Shown: positions 29,345-38,196 of the stretch, in pieces | Layout: each line of letters starts with the position of its first letter | Position numbering within the stretch: the stretch's first letter is position 1 | Assembly (NCBI GenBank): GCA_024639825.1 | Contig: JAHEGH010000009.1 | Coordinates: forward strand, 1 to 64,000 | Reading direction: 5' to 3' | Length of the DNA: 64,000 nucleotides | DNA from: Gammaproteobacteria bacterium | GTDB lineage: Bacteria > Pseudomonadota > Gammaproteobacteria > Steroidobacterales > Woeseiaceae | Notes under the pieces: model-generated | Told to the model about the DNA's origin: nothing | Seen by the model: the letters and a program-made list of their open reading frames with translations, nothing else | Database searches by the model: none | Position numbers and translations under genes: made by a program

Positions 29345-29863
29345 ATCGCAGTTACAAAGCGCGTAAGGCGCAATGATGAAATTGAGGCCACCGAAGTGCG
29401 GGTTATTGGCTCGGATGGTGAGCAGGCAGGGGTCATGGGTCTCTCAGCAGCGATCAATTTGGCCAAAGATGAGGGATTGGACCTCGTCGAAGTGTCGCCG
29501 ATGGCGGAGCCGCCTGTATGCCGAATTATGGATTTTGGTAAGTACCTGTTCGAACAGAACAAGAAAAACCAGACTGCGAAACGCAAGCAAAAGCAAGTTC
29601 ATGTGAAGGAAATCAAGTTTCGGCCAGGAACGGACGAAGGTGATTACCAGATCAAGCTCAGGAAGCTCATTGAGTTTCTCGAGGACGGTGATAAAACGAA
29701 AATCACCTTAAGATTCCGCGGTCGGGAGATGGCGCACAAGGAATTGGGCGCGCAGCTTCTGGCCAGGGTCAGAGATGACCTGGAAGAGTACGGTTCGGTG
29801 GAGCAGATGCCACAGATGGAAGGACGGCAAATGGTCCAGGTTATTGCGCCGAAGAAACATTAG
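29345..29863 (+). CDS. infC: Translation initiation factor IF-3
   Basis: The protein has both IF-3 domains: N-terminal with VRLIGSDGEQ-like sequence and [19 protein letters not shown]-terminal with [20 protein letters not shown]-3 monitors the start codon. No ATG or GTG begins it. The Shine-Dalgarno GGAGG lies at 29332-29336. An in-frame TTG at 29339 is only two bases from it, whereas an ATC at 29345 is eight bases away, the ideal distance. I therefore place the start at ATC. infC genes often use AUU, AUC or AUA, which lets IF-3 repress its own synthesis. rpmI and rplT follow. Confidence 0.93.
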   Translation: MAVTKRVRRNDEIEATEVRVIGSDGEQAGVMGLSAAINLAKDEGLDLVEVSPMAEPPVCRIMDFGKYLFEQNKKNQTAKRKQKQVHVKEIKFRPGTDEGDYQIKLRKLIEFLEDGDKTKITLRFRGREMAHKELGAQLLARVRDDLEEYGSVEQMPQMEGRQMVQVIAPKKH

Positions 29864-29989
29864 GCGTCAACCTCCGCACCGCATAAAAAGAGAGTAACGG
29901 ATCGTAGGACGGCTTTTGGGCCCGAATCGACCATTAATCCGCCTGCCGCGGCCATTTCGGCACGTTGTAAGGCCAAAAAGGAAGACACA

Positions 29990-30187
29990 ATGTCTAAGAT
30001 GAAGACCAACCGGGGCGCGGCCAAGCGCTTCAGTAAAACGGGTAAGGGCGGCTACAAGCGTTCCCAGGCCCACCTCAATCACATTCTTACCAAGAAGAAG
30101 TCCAAGCGTAAGCGTCAGCTCGGCAATACTCTGCAGGTCGCAGATGCCGATGTGAAGGCCGTCAAACGCATGCTTCCGTACAGCTAA
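29990..30187 (+). CDS. rpmI: 50S ribosomal protein L35
   Basis: The 65-aa basic protein begins [17 protein letters not shown] and has the [14 protein letters not shown] motif of L35. It follows infC after 126 bp, a leader which in E. coli holds the L20-binding translational operator; I did not identify that operator here. rplT follows 14 bp downstream. Confidence 0.97.
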   Translation: MSKMKTNRGAAKRFSKTGKGGYKRSQAHLNHILTKKKSKRKRQLGNTLQVADADVKAVKRMLPYS

Positions 30188-30201
30188 GAGGAGATTGAGA
30201 A

Positions 30202-30573
30202 ATGGCACGAGTAAAACGTGGCGTAACCGCCAAAGCCCGCCATAAGAAAGTCCTCGGTAAAGCGAAGGGCTATTACGGCGCGCGTTCCAAACTATTCAAG
30301 ACGGCCAAGCAGGCCGTTATCAAGGCCGGCCAGTACGCATACCGCGATCGCCGTCAGCGCAAGCGTCAGTTCCGCGCGCTGTGGATTACGCGTATCAACG
30401 CTGCCGCACGTCTGCACGGTCTGTCATACAGCCGCCTGATCAACGGCCTGAACAAGGCTGAGATCGAGGTCGACCGCAAGGTCCTGGCTGATATCGCTGT
30501 CCACGATCCGGAAGGATTTGGCGCGATCGCTGCAGCCGCCAAGGCAGGTCTCGAACAGCAAGTCGCCAGCTAA
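30202..30573 (+). CDS. rplT: 50S ribosomal protein L20
   Basis: The protein is 123 aa with the L20 sequence [18 protein letters not shown] and [17 protein letters not shown]; it is a few residues longer than the usual 117-119 at the C-terminus. L20 helps assemble the 50S subunit and in relatives represses the rpmI-rplT mRNA. Confidence 0.98.
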   Translation: MARVKRGVTAKARHKKVLGKAKGYYGARSKLFKTAKQAVIKAGQYAYRDRRQRKRQFRALWITRINAAARLHGLSYSRLINGLNKAEIEVDRKVLADIAVHDPEGFGAIAAAAKAGLEQQVAS

Positions 30574-31605
<1,032 letters not shown>

Positions 31606-31610
31606 GCGCT

Positions 31611-33989
31611 ATGAAGATTGCAGAATCCTGGTTACGCGAGTGGGTCGATCCTGACCTCAAAACCGACGAACTCGGACACCAGCTGACCATGCTTGGTCAC
31701 GAAGTCGATGGTATCGAGTTGGAAGGCGTCGGCATTGCCGACGTGGTTATCGCTGAAGTCGTCGAATGTGGCAAACACCCCGACGCGGACAAGCTCAGCG
31801 TCTGCAAGGTGTCCGATGGTGGCGCTGAGCTCATCGACATCGTCTGTGGTGCGCCGAACGTCAGGCAAGGTATGAAGACGCCATTGGCGAAGCCGGGCGT
31901 GAAACTCCCTAACGGCATGAAACTCCGCAAAGCCAAGATTCGAGGTGTTGTTTCGAATGGCATGCTGTGTTCTGCCATCGAACTGGGTCTGGGCGACGAA
32001 TCCGACGGCATCATGGATCTGCCGGCAGCTGCCGAAGTCGGCACGCCGCTCGTCGATTTTCTCAACCTGCCGGATGCCGTTATCGATCTGGATCTGACCC
32101 CAAATCGCGGTGACTGCTTCAGCGTTCTGGGTATTGCTCGGGATGTGTCCGCATTGACAGGCGCAGCGCTTCAGAGTGCAGCCGTGCCGGCTGTTGAAGC
32201 AACGATCAAGGATACCCAGGCCGTCGAACTGATCGAACCCGCAGGCTGCCCACGATTTGCGGGACGGGTTATTCGCGGTATCGACCCTACGGCGAAATCG
32301 CCGGTATGGATGGTCGAGCGCCTGCGTCGCGCCGGCCTTCGCGGAATCTCACCCGTCGTCGATATCACGAATTACGTCATGCTGGAGCTCGGTCAGCCAC
32401 TGCACGCCTACGACGCGGCGCTTTTGCAGGGCCCCATCCGGCCGCGCCTTGCCAGGACTGGCGAAAAAGTCACGCTGCTTGACGAAAAAGAGATCGAACT
32501 TCGTGGCGACACGCTGATAATCACCGATGACAACGGGCCAATCGGCATCGCCGGCATCATGGGGGGGCTGAGTACAGCCGTATCCGATCGGACGACAGAT
32601 GTCTTTTTTGAAGCAGCGTTCTGGCCACCGGATTTTATGGCGGGCAGGGCACGCAACTATGGAATGCACACAGACGCATCGCTTCGTTTCGAGCGCGGCG
32701 TCGATCCTGAAGGACAGGGCCGTGCGATCGAGCGTGCGACGCAACTGTTACTCGACATCTCCGGCGGCGATGCAGGACCACTAAGCGTCGAATCATCTCC
32801 GGAACATTTGCCGAAACGTGAGGCGATTGTCCTTCGAAAGAGTCGTCTGGCACACCTGCTCGGTCTTGAGATCGATGATGCTGAAGTGACTCGGATTCTC
32901 GAGAGTTTGCAGCTTGATGTGCGTATCGCCAACGAGGGCTGGACAGTCATTGCGCCGAGCCATCGATTCGATATTGAGTACGAGGTCGACCTGATTGAAG
33001 AGGTTGCCCGGATCCATGGCTACGATTCCATCCCGGAAACGACTTTGTCAGCCCAGTCGGCCCTGGAGACCGTGACGGAGTCGAGGATCGAGATTGAACG
33101 CGCCGCAGCGACGCTGATCGGACGGGATTACCAGGAAGTTGTCACCTACAGTTTCATCGATCCTGAAGCGAACAAGAAATTTACTGGCACCGATTCGGAG
33201 CTTGTCTTGAGTAATCCGATTTCATCGGAACTCTCCGTGATGCGGGCATCGCTGTGGCCGGGACTGGTGGCCGCGGCATCCGCGAACCTGGCGCGCCAGC
33301 AAGATCGGGTGCGCCTTTTCGAGGCGAGCCGGTCGTATCACGGTTCGCTGGCGGCGCCTGAAGAAGTTGCGCGTCTTGCGGGTCTGGCGACCGGCCCTGT
33401 TGCCGCGGAGCAATGGGGGAAAAAGTCAGAGTCCATTGATTTCTTTGATATTAAATGCGATGTCGAAGCACTGCTATCGCTAGTTGGCGATATTTCCAAT
33501 TTCCGTTTTGTTGCAACCGAACATCCGGCTTTGCAGCCGGGACAGGCAGCGGAAATTCTAAGAGGTGATGAGGTAATCGGCGTTGTTGGTAAATTGCATC
33601 CGCGTCTCGCAAAAGAGTACGACCTGAAAAAAGCGGCTTACGTTTTTGAGCTCGATGCGGCAAAAGCGCTTGCATCAGCGGCTCCGTCGGCAAAGCCCGT
33701 GTCGAGGTTCCCGGCAATTCGCCGTGATATTGCGGTCATCATCGACGACAAAGTCTCGTCAGCCGAACTCGTTGATGCTGTCGCTGAGGCCTCCCCAGAG
33801 CTCATTCGAGATGTCAGGATATTTGACATTTACAAGGGCGAGAGAATAGAAGCTGGGCGAAAAAGCGTCGCAATAGGCTTGATTTTGCAGGAAACATCGC
33901 GCACCCTTACTGACGACGATGCGGACACCGCAATGGCCGCTGCGATTGCTAAACTAGAAGATAAATTCGCTGCTGAACTAAGAGACTGA
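31611..33989 (+). CDS. pheT: Phenylalanine-tRNA ligase beta subunit
   Basis: The 792-aa protein has the N-terminal tRNA-binding (EMAP-like) domain at about 40-150, the B3/B4 editing domain (about 215-380), B5, the catalytic-like core, and a C-terminal anticodon-binding FDX-ACB domain with SRFPAIRRDIAVIID. It is followed after 6 bp by ihfA, the classic arrangement. Confidence 0.98.
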   Translation: MKIAESWLREWVDPDLKTDELGHQLTMLGHEVDGIELEGVGIADVVIAEVVECGKHPDADKLSVCKVSDGGAELIDIVCGAPNVRQGMKTPLAKPGVKLPNGMKLRKAKIRGVVSNGMLCSAIELGLGDESDGIMDLPAAAEVGTPLVDFLNLPDAVIDLDLTPNRGDCFSVLGIARDVSALTGAALQSAAVPAVEATIKDTQAVELIEPAGCPRFAGRVIRGIDPTAKSPVWMVERLRRAGLRGISPVVDITNYVMLELGQPLHAYDAALLQGPIRPRLARTGEKVTLLDEKEIELRGDTLIITDDNGPIGIAGIMGGLSTAVSDRTTDVFFEAAFWPPDFMAGRARNYGMHTDASLRFERGVDPEGQGRAIERATQLLLDISGGDAGPLSVESSPEHLPKREAIVLRKSRLAHLLGLEIDDAEVTRILESLQLDVRIANEGWTVIAPSHRFDIEYEVDLIEEVARIHGYDSIPETTLSAQSALETVTESRIEIERAAATLIGRDYQEVVTYSFIDPEANKKFTGTDSELVLSNPISSELSVMRASLWPGLVAAASANLARQQDRVRLFEASRSYHGSLAAPEEVARLAGLATGPVAAEQWGKKSESIDFFDIKCDVEALLSLVGDISNFRFVATEHPALQPGQAAEILRGDEVIGVVGKLHPRLAKEYDLKKAAYVFELDAAKALASAAPSAKPVSRFPAIRRDIAVIIDDKVSSAELVDAVAEASPELIRDVRIFDIYKGERIEAGRKSVAIGLILQETSRTLTDDDADTAMAAAIAKLEDKFAAELRD

Positions 33990-33995
33990 TTCCCG

Positions 33996-34295
33996 ATGGC
34001 ACTGACCAAAGCAGACATGGCCGAGTCGTTGTTCAATGAACTGGGACTCAACAAAAGAGAAGCTCGCGAATTGGTCGATATGTATTTTGAGGAGCTGCGT
34101 GCATCACTCGCAGTTGGGGAGCAAGTCAAACTTTCCGGATTCGGGAATTTTGATCTTCGGGATAAAAAAGAACGTCCAGGCAGAAACCCTAAAACGGGTG
34201 AAGAAATTCCGATCAGTGCACGCCGCGTTGTGACGTTTCGTCCAGGACAAAAACTAAAGGCCCGAGTGGAAGCATATGCTGGAACCGGGGAATAA
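33996..34295 (+). CDS. ihfA: Integration host factor alpha subunit
   Basis: The 99-aa HU/IHF family protein begins [18 protein letters not shown] and has the [10 protein letters not shown] and [14 protein letters not shown] segments typical of IhfA. It pairs with IhfB. Its end overlaps the following MerR-family gene by 20 bp. Confidence 0.98.
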   Translation: MALTKADMAESLFNELGLNKREARELVDMYFEELRASLAVGEQVKLSGFGNFDLRDKKERPGRNPKTGEEIPISARRVVTFRPGQKLKARVEAYAGTGE

Positions 34296-34632
34296 CGACG
34301 AACTACCTCCAATTCCTGGGAAGCGTTACTTTACGATTGGTGAGGTAAGCGACCTTTGTGCGGTGAAGCCGCACGTACTCAGGTATTGGGAGCAGGAGTT
34401 CCCACAACTGAAGCCTGTAAAGCGTCGGGGCAACCGCCGCTATTATCAGCGCCAGGATGTTCTGATCATTCGCCAGATCAGGAGTCTGCTGTACGACGAG
34501 GGTTTTACCATCGGTGGAGCACGGCAGCGCCTGACCGGTGATGACGCCAAGTCCGATGTGACGCAAAGTCAGCAGATTATCAAACAGATACGCATGGAAC
34601 TTGAACAAGTTCTTAAAATTCTGCGCCGCTAA
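34276..34632 (+). CDS. MerR family transcriptional regulator downstream of ihfA
   Basis: This 118-aa protein has an N-terminal winged HTH ([27 protein letters not shown]) and a short C-terminal coiled coil without the cysteines of metal sensors. The ihfA-merR-tRNA-Pro order is widespread in gammaproteobacteria, but the target and effector of this MerR protein are not known. Its long overlap with ihfA implies coupled translation. Confidence 0.88.
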   Translation: MLEPGNNDELPPIPGKRYFTIGEVSDLCAVKPHVLRYWEQEFPQLKPVKRRGNRRYYQRQDVLIIRQIRSLLYDEGFTIGGARQRLTGDDAKSDVTQSQQIIKQIRMELEQVLKILRR

Positions 34633-34641
34633 AACTGCCCC

Positions 34642-34670
34642 TTTCCAAATAGCGTGATGGCACGTATCAT
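34642..34670 (+). promoter_or_regulatory. Candidate promoter of tRNA-Pro
   Basis: A TATCAT hexamer at 34665-34670 lies 12 bp before the tRNA, with a weak -35 (TTTCCA, 34642-34647) at 17-bp spacing. The tRNA could also be co-transcribed from ihfA. Confidence 0.35.
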
Positions 34671-34682
34671 TCCGGCCACGGT

Positions 34683-34759
34683 CGGGGCGTAGCGCAGCCT
34701 GGTAGCGCACCACAATGGGGTTGTGGGGGTCGGAAGTTCGAATCTTCTCGCCCCGACCA
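34683..34759 (+). tRNA. tRNA-Pro (GGG)
   Basis: A 77-nt cloverleaf with acceptor CGGGGCG/CGCCCCG, D arm GCGCAGCCTGGTAGCGC, anticodon arm CCACA-ATGGGGT-TGTGG (anticodon GGG), T arm AAGTTCGAATCTT and encoded CCA. Confidence 0.96.
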
Positions 34760-34771
34760 ATTTCTTCGAAG

Positions 34772-35059
34772 CTAATCGTGAGCGATCGGCTTTTCTGTAA
34801 ACAGGAAGTCCTTCAGCTCTTTATCGAACGTCGGGTCCTGGCGCCGGATCCATTCGAGCACCATCGCTGCGTGCTCTTTTTCTTCGTCACGGTTGTGCGC
34901 CAGGATGGCGCGTAGTTCGTCATTCCTGCAGGCGTCGACGCGCTGGTTATACCAGTCGACAGCTTCCAGTTCTTCCATCAGTGACGTAATTGCACGATGC
35001 ATGTCGCGGGTCTCATCGCTGAGTTCTTCCAGCGGCTCGTGGTAGCCCTCATTTGCCAT
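34772..35059 (-). CDS. EncFtn-like (encapsulated ferritin family) protein without targeting peptide
   Basis: This 95-aa two-helix ferritin-like protein closely resembles encapsulated ferritin EncFtn. In EncFtn numbering, the ferroxidase residues correspond to Glu30, Glu60 and His63 here (MEELEAVDWY and RDEEKEHAA), and the entry-site glutamates to Glu29 and Glu32. EncFtn forms decameric rings that oxidise iron inside an encapsulin shell. This protein stops after FTEKPIAHD and has no C-terminal shell-targeting tail, and no encapsulin gene lies next to it, so it is likely a free iron-oxidising protein or acts on a distant shell. It precedes nothing in operon except the TspO-like gene one base upstream. 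Confidence 0.85.
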   Translation of the reverse strand: MANEGYHEPLEELSDETRDMHRAITSLMEELEAVDWYNQRVDACRNDELRAILAHNRDEEKEHAAMVLEWIRRQDPTFDKELKDFLFTEKPIAHD

Positions 35060-35060
35060 C

Positions 35061-35834
35061 TCAGTTCCTTTTCTTCGCGGTGTCGGTAAGGCGGATTAAG
35101 AATTCGATCGCGACCAGTAAAGCCATCAACAGTGACAGTGTGAGTGCTGCTGCGGCAACCGAGGGAGTCGCGGATTGCATGACGGAAATACCGTAAGCCC
35201 CCCAGATTAAGACGGCCCCAAACACGGGATCCCGGTACTTCACCACCATGCGGGCACCAATTGCGCCCGCAACCGCAAGCTTGAGGAGCGTCCATTGAAC
35301 CGCTGTTAGCCAAACGTAGTCCCAGTTGTTGCTGGTCTGAAGGACGCTGGCGTTTGCGATTGTCGCAAGAGTAATCCATCCGGTGTAAAGGCTGAACGGG
35401 AGGTAAAGCACCAGGTGTTCAGTGAACGGCGCGGTGTCGATATTGGCGATAAGCGTCCGATAAATGAGGATCAACGTTGCCAGAATGACGAACATGAACA
35501 GCAGCGAGAGGGCCAGCAGGTCGTAGTGCCACAACACGATCCATCCAGCGTTCATCACACAGTTGATCTGAAACCAGGTCGACAGGCGGGCCACCTTGTC
35601 ATTCGAACGTTGTGCGGGCAATGCCTGCCAGATAACGAATGCCAGCAGTCCGAGGTAGATGACACCCCAGATAGCAAAGGTAAATCCCGCTGGTGTAAAC
35701 AGTGACGGATACTTGGCAGAAATTTGCGGCATTGTCTGCCCGTTTATTGGCAGGGCGTTCGAGAGAAAATTGAGCAGGATAACAATGGCAAAGGCGACCA
35801 GATTGCCGCCCCAGTCACGGAAGGTTCTTTGCAT
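35061..35834 (-). CDS. TspO/MBR-like tryptophan-rich membrane protein
   Basis: This 257-aa hydrophobic protein has about seven predicted membrane segments and the LFTPAGFTFAIWGVIYLGLL motif of proteins annotated as tryptophan-rich sensory or TspO/MBR-related. True TspO proteins are shorter (about 160 aa, five helices), so this is a longer relative. TspO proteins bind porphyrins and cholesterol-like ligands; a function here is not established. It lies directly upstream of the EncFtn-like gene, one base apart, and probably is transcribed with it, a possible iron/heme theme that remains inference. Confidence 0.55.
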   Translation of the reverse strand: MQRTFRDWGGNLVAFAIVILLNFLSNALPINGQTMPQISAKYPSLFTPAGFTFAIWGVIYLGLLAFVIWQALPAQRSNDKVARLSTWFQINCVMNAGWIVLWHYDLLALSLLFMFVILATLILIYRTLIANIDTAPFTEHLVLYLPFSLYTGWITLATIANASVLQTSNNWDYVWLTAVQWTLLKLAVAGAIGARMVVKYRDPVFGAVLIWGAYGISVMQSATPSVAAAALTLSLLMALLVAIEFLIRLTDTAKKRN

Positions 35835-35848
35835 TGGTGTGGCTCCGA

Positions 35849-37087
35849 TCAGGCGGGTGTGGCTACAGGAAGTTTCCTGTCCTGTATGCCCAGCAGAATT
35901 GGTTGCGCGGATTCCCGATAGATGTTTACTTTTGCGTTAAAGGCCACGCGCGATAGCCCGTGCTTATCCTTGATCGTCAGGCGACGAATATTGAATTGCC
36001 CGCCACCCATATTCTCTCCTGTCAGATAGCACTTGATGGCAGTTACCCGTTCGCCTGAGAGGTCCATGCCGCTCAGCTGTGACAGATTGCCCTGGGCACG
36101 TTCCAGGAAGGTGACGGCATCAACGTTTGGGTCTACCTGCAAGGTGCCTGTGTCCGTATGGGACTCGATGCTGGTCATGAAGTCGCCAACGAGGATCTGA
36201 CCGGGGAGGGCCGCATCGATCATTCGTGCAAGTTCGATGGTCACGTCGCCAACGATGAAGTCGTGTGTCGTCGGGTTCAGGCCCTCCGCCTGATGAAACT
36301 CATAGCAGCTGCCAACATGGAAGCAGGCACGGAGCCTTGGAACGGCCTTGGTGGAGGACTTGCTGCGCGCGATAGCGTTGTCCGCGAGCACGATATGCAT
36401 GAAATGGTAAAGGTTTACGCTGGCCTCGAGACCCACGTCGCGGTTCCAGATGTAAAACCCGTCGCCACTCGAGGAGCGAGCAAAGTCGATATTGACGTCT
36501 TGCTCCAGCATTTTCGCATGCGCCGAATTGAGCGAGTAAGCGAGGCTGTTTAGTTGTGTCATCTGCTCGAACGGGGTCAGCAAACTGAAGCCGACGATAT
36601 CGAACAACGTAACGGCTCGGCTCGCGACGTAGTTGATGCCGAACTTGCGAATCATGCCTTCAATGATCCGGGTTTCAATCTTGTTGCCGACCAGCGGTTC
36701 ACGCAGGCGAATATTGATGGGTTCGATTGCCAACAGCCGAGCGACCTTCTGCATTTGGGAGATGCTCAGTTGCCGCTCGCCGGAAATCAGTTCAGTGATA
36801 AACCTTGGTGATACGAGAGGTGGCAGATTATTGGCTCGCGGTGCTGTGTACTCGGCGATCGCATAATGCGGGACGACGAGAATCAGTACGCCCTGGTCGA
36901 GCGGCGTCCAGCTCAATATGCTGTTCTGGCCCAGCGACCAGTGGCTGCGCAGCGCAGTCTCAAGGTGTGACAGATTACTGCGCTGTCGGAGGCCCATTGA
37001 TTGAGCCAGTCCGGCCAATTGATCCAGGTAGGGCGAATAATCGGTTATTCGCCGAATCCCGGAGTTCGACAGATCGTCTAATTCCAT
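35849..37087 (-). CDS. Divergent class III nucleotide cyclase-like protein
   Basis: The C-terminal half of this 412-aa protein resembles a class III adenylate/guanylate cyclase domain. LFDIVGFSLLTP (161-172) carries the first metal-binding Asp163, SSGDGFYIW (206-214) the second, Asp209, and VGDVTIELARM (279-289) corresponds to the Asn/Arg motif. The arginine (Arg288) is kept but the asparagine position is Ile. No substrate-specifying Lys/Asp pair is obvious, so activity is uncertain. The N-terminal 150 residues are not recognised. The downstream TspO-like and EncFtn-like genes lie on the same strand with short gaps. Divergent from the threonine dehydratase-like gene. Confidence 0.55.
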   Translation of the reverse strand: MELDDLSNSGIRRITDYSPYLDQLAGLAQSMGLRQRSNLSHLETALRSHWSLGQNSILSWTPLDQGVLILVVPHYAIAEYTAPRANNLPPLVSPRFITELISGERQLSISQMQKVARLLAIEPINIRLREPLVGNKIETRIIEGMIRKFGINYVASRAVTLFDIVGFSLLTPFEQMTQLNSLAYSLNSAHAKMLEQDVNIDFARSSSGDGFYIWNRDVGLEASVNLYHFMHIVLADNAIARSKSSTKAVPRLRACFHVGSCYEFHQAEGLNPTTHDFIVGDVTIELARMIDAALPGQILVGDFMTSIESHTDTGTLQVDPNVDAVTFLERAQGNLSQLSGMDLSGERVTAIKCYLTGENMGGGQFNIRRLTIKDKHGLSRVAFNAKVNIYRESAQPILLGIQDRKLPVATPA

Positions 37088-37209
37088 TTGTTTTTCCGCT
37101 GCGACTTTCGTACGCGTGGATTCTCTGCCACAGTTCGCTCACACCAACCTAATGAACTCTTATAGGCAGCGCAAGTGTTAGAAATACGTTGTGCTAGTTT
37201 ACATAACAA

Positions 37210-38196
37210 ATGACAGTCAAAGGCCCTGACATCAAGGAAATTCGTGCGTTGCGCGAACGGCTGCAGGAGGAGACGGTACTCACTCCGGTGCTTCGTTGCG
37301 CAGCTATTGAGGCATTGATTGGGGGTGGTACCCAGGTACACGCGAAACTGGAGTTCCTGCAGCATACCGGAACGTTCAAAGCGCGTGGTGCGCTGGCGAC
37401 CCTGCGCAGTCTTTCCGAAGACCAGCTGCAAGCCGGGGTTACTGCCGTGAGTGCGGGAAATCACGCGATCGCGACGGCGTTCGCCGCGAAGACCGTCGGC
37501 ACGACGGCAAAAGTCGTCATGATTGGCTCGGCTAATCCTTCGAGAATCGCGAGCTGTCGTGCCTATGGTGGTGAGGTGGTACTCGTCGACGATGCGCACA
37601 AGGCTTTCGAGGAAGCGGAGCGAATCCAGAATGAGGAGGGACGGTTCTTCGTGCATCCATTCGAAGGTCCATCGATAGCGTTGGGTACCGGAACGGTTGG
37701 CCTCGAAATCTGCGAGCAGGTTGCGGAGTTTGACGCGTTAGTCGTGCCAATCGGCGGTGGCGGACTCATCGGTGGTATAGCCAATGCCGTGAAGCAGCTC
37801 CGTCCGGACTGCGAGATTTTTGGTGTGGAACCGGAAGGTGCCGCCTCCATGTACCGCAGTCGTGCGGCCGGCGAGCCTCGGGCTATTGAGAGAGTCGACA
37901 CCATCGCGGACAGCCTCGGCGCACCGTTTGCCATGCCCTATTCGTTCGGTCTTGCAGAGCAGAACGTGGATCGCCTGGTACTGGTGGATGATGACCACCT
38001 GCGTCGCGTCATGGGTTTCCTGTTTGGCGCGATGAAGCTGGCCGTGGAACCCGCGTGTGCAGCAAGTACTGCAGCCCTCCTGGGGCCACTCCGTGATGAG
38101 CTGCGTGGCAAGCGGGTTGTACTGGTCATGTGCGGCAGCAATATCGACTGGGATACGTTCGAACGGCAGGCGATATTTGATGATGACTTTGCTTGA
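37210..38196 (+). CDS. Threonine/serine dehydratase-like PLP enzyme
   Basis: This 328-aa fold-type II PLP enzyme carries the PLP lysine at Lys57 in HTGTFKARGA, the AGNHAIA segment, and the phosphate-binding GGGGLIGG loop. It lacks a C-terminal ACT regulatory domain, so it belongs to the short catabolic or serine racemase-like branch rather than IlvA. It may deaminate threonine to 2-oxobutyrate or serine to pyruvate. No clear Shine-Dalgarno precedes the ATG. It overlaps the next gene by 17 bp. Confidence 0.8.
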   Translation: MTVKGPDIKEIRALRERLQEETVLTPVLRCAAIEALIGGGTQVHAKLEFLQHTGTFKARGALATLRSLSEDQLQAGVTAVSAGNHAIATAFAAKTVGTTAKVVMIGSANPSRIASCRAYGGEVVLVDDAHKAFEEAERIQNEEGRFFVHPFEGPSIALGTGTVGLEICEQVAEFDALVVPIGGGGLIGGIANAVKQLRPDCEIFGVEPEGAASMYRSRAAGEPRAIERVDTIADSLGAPFAMPYSFGLAEQNVDRLVLVDDDHLRRVMGFLFGAMKLAVEPACAASTAALLGPLRDELRGKRVVLVMCGSNIDWDTFERQAIFDDDFA

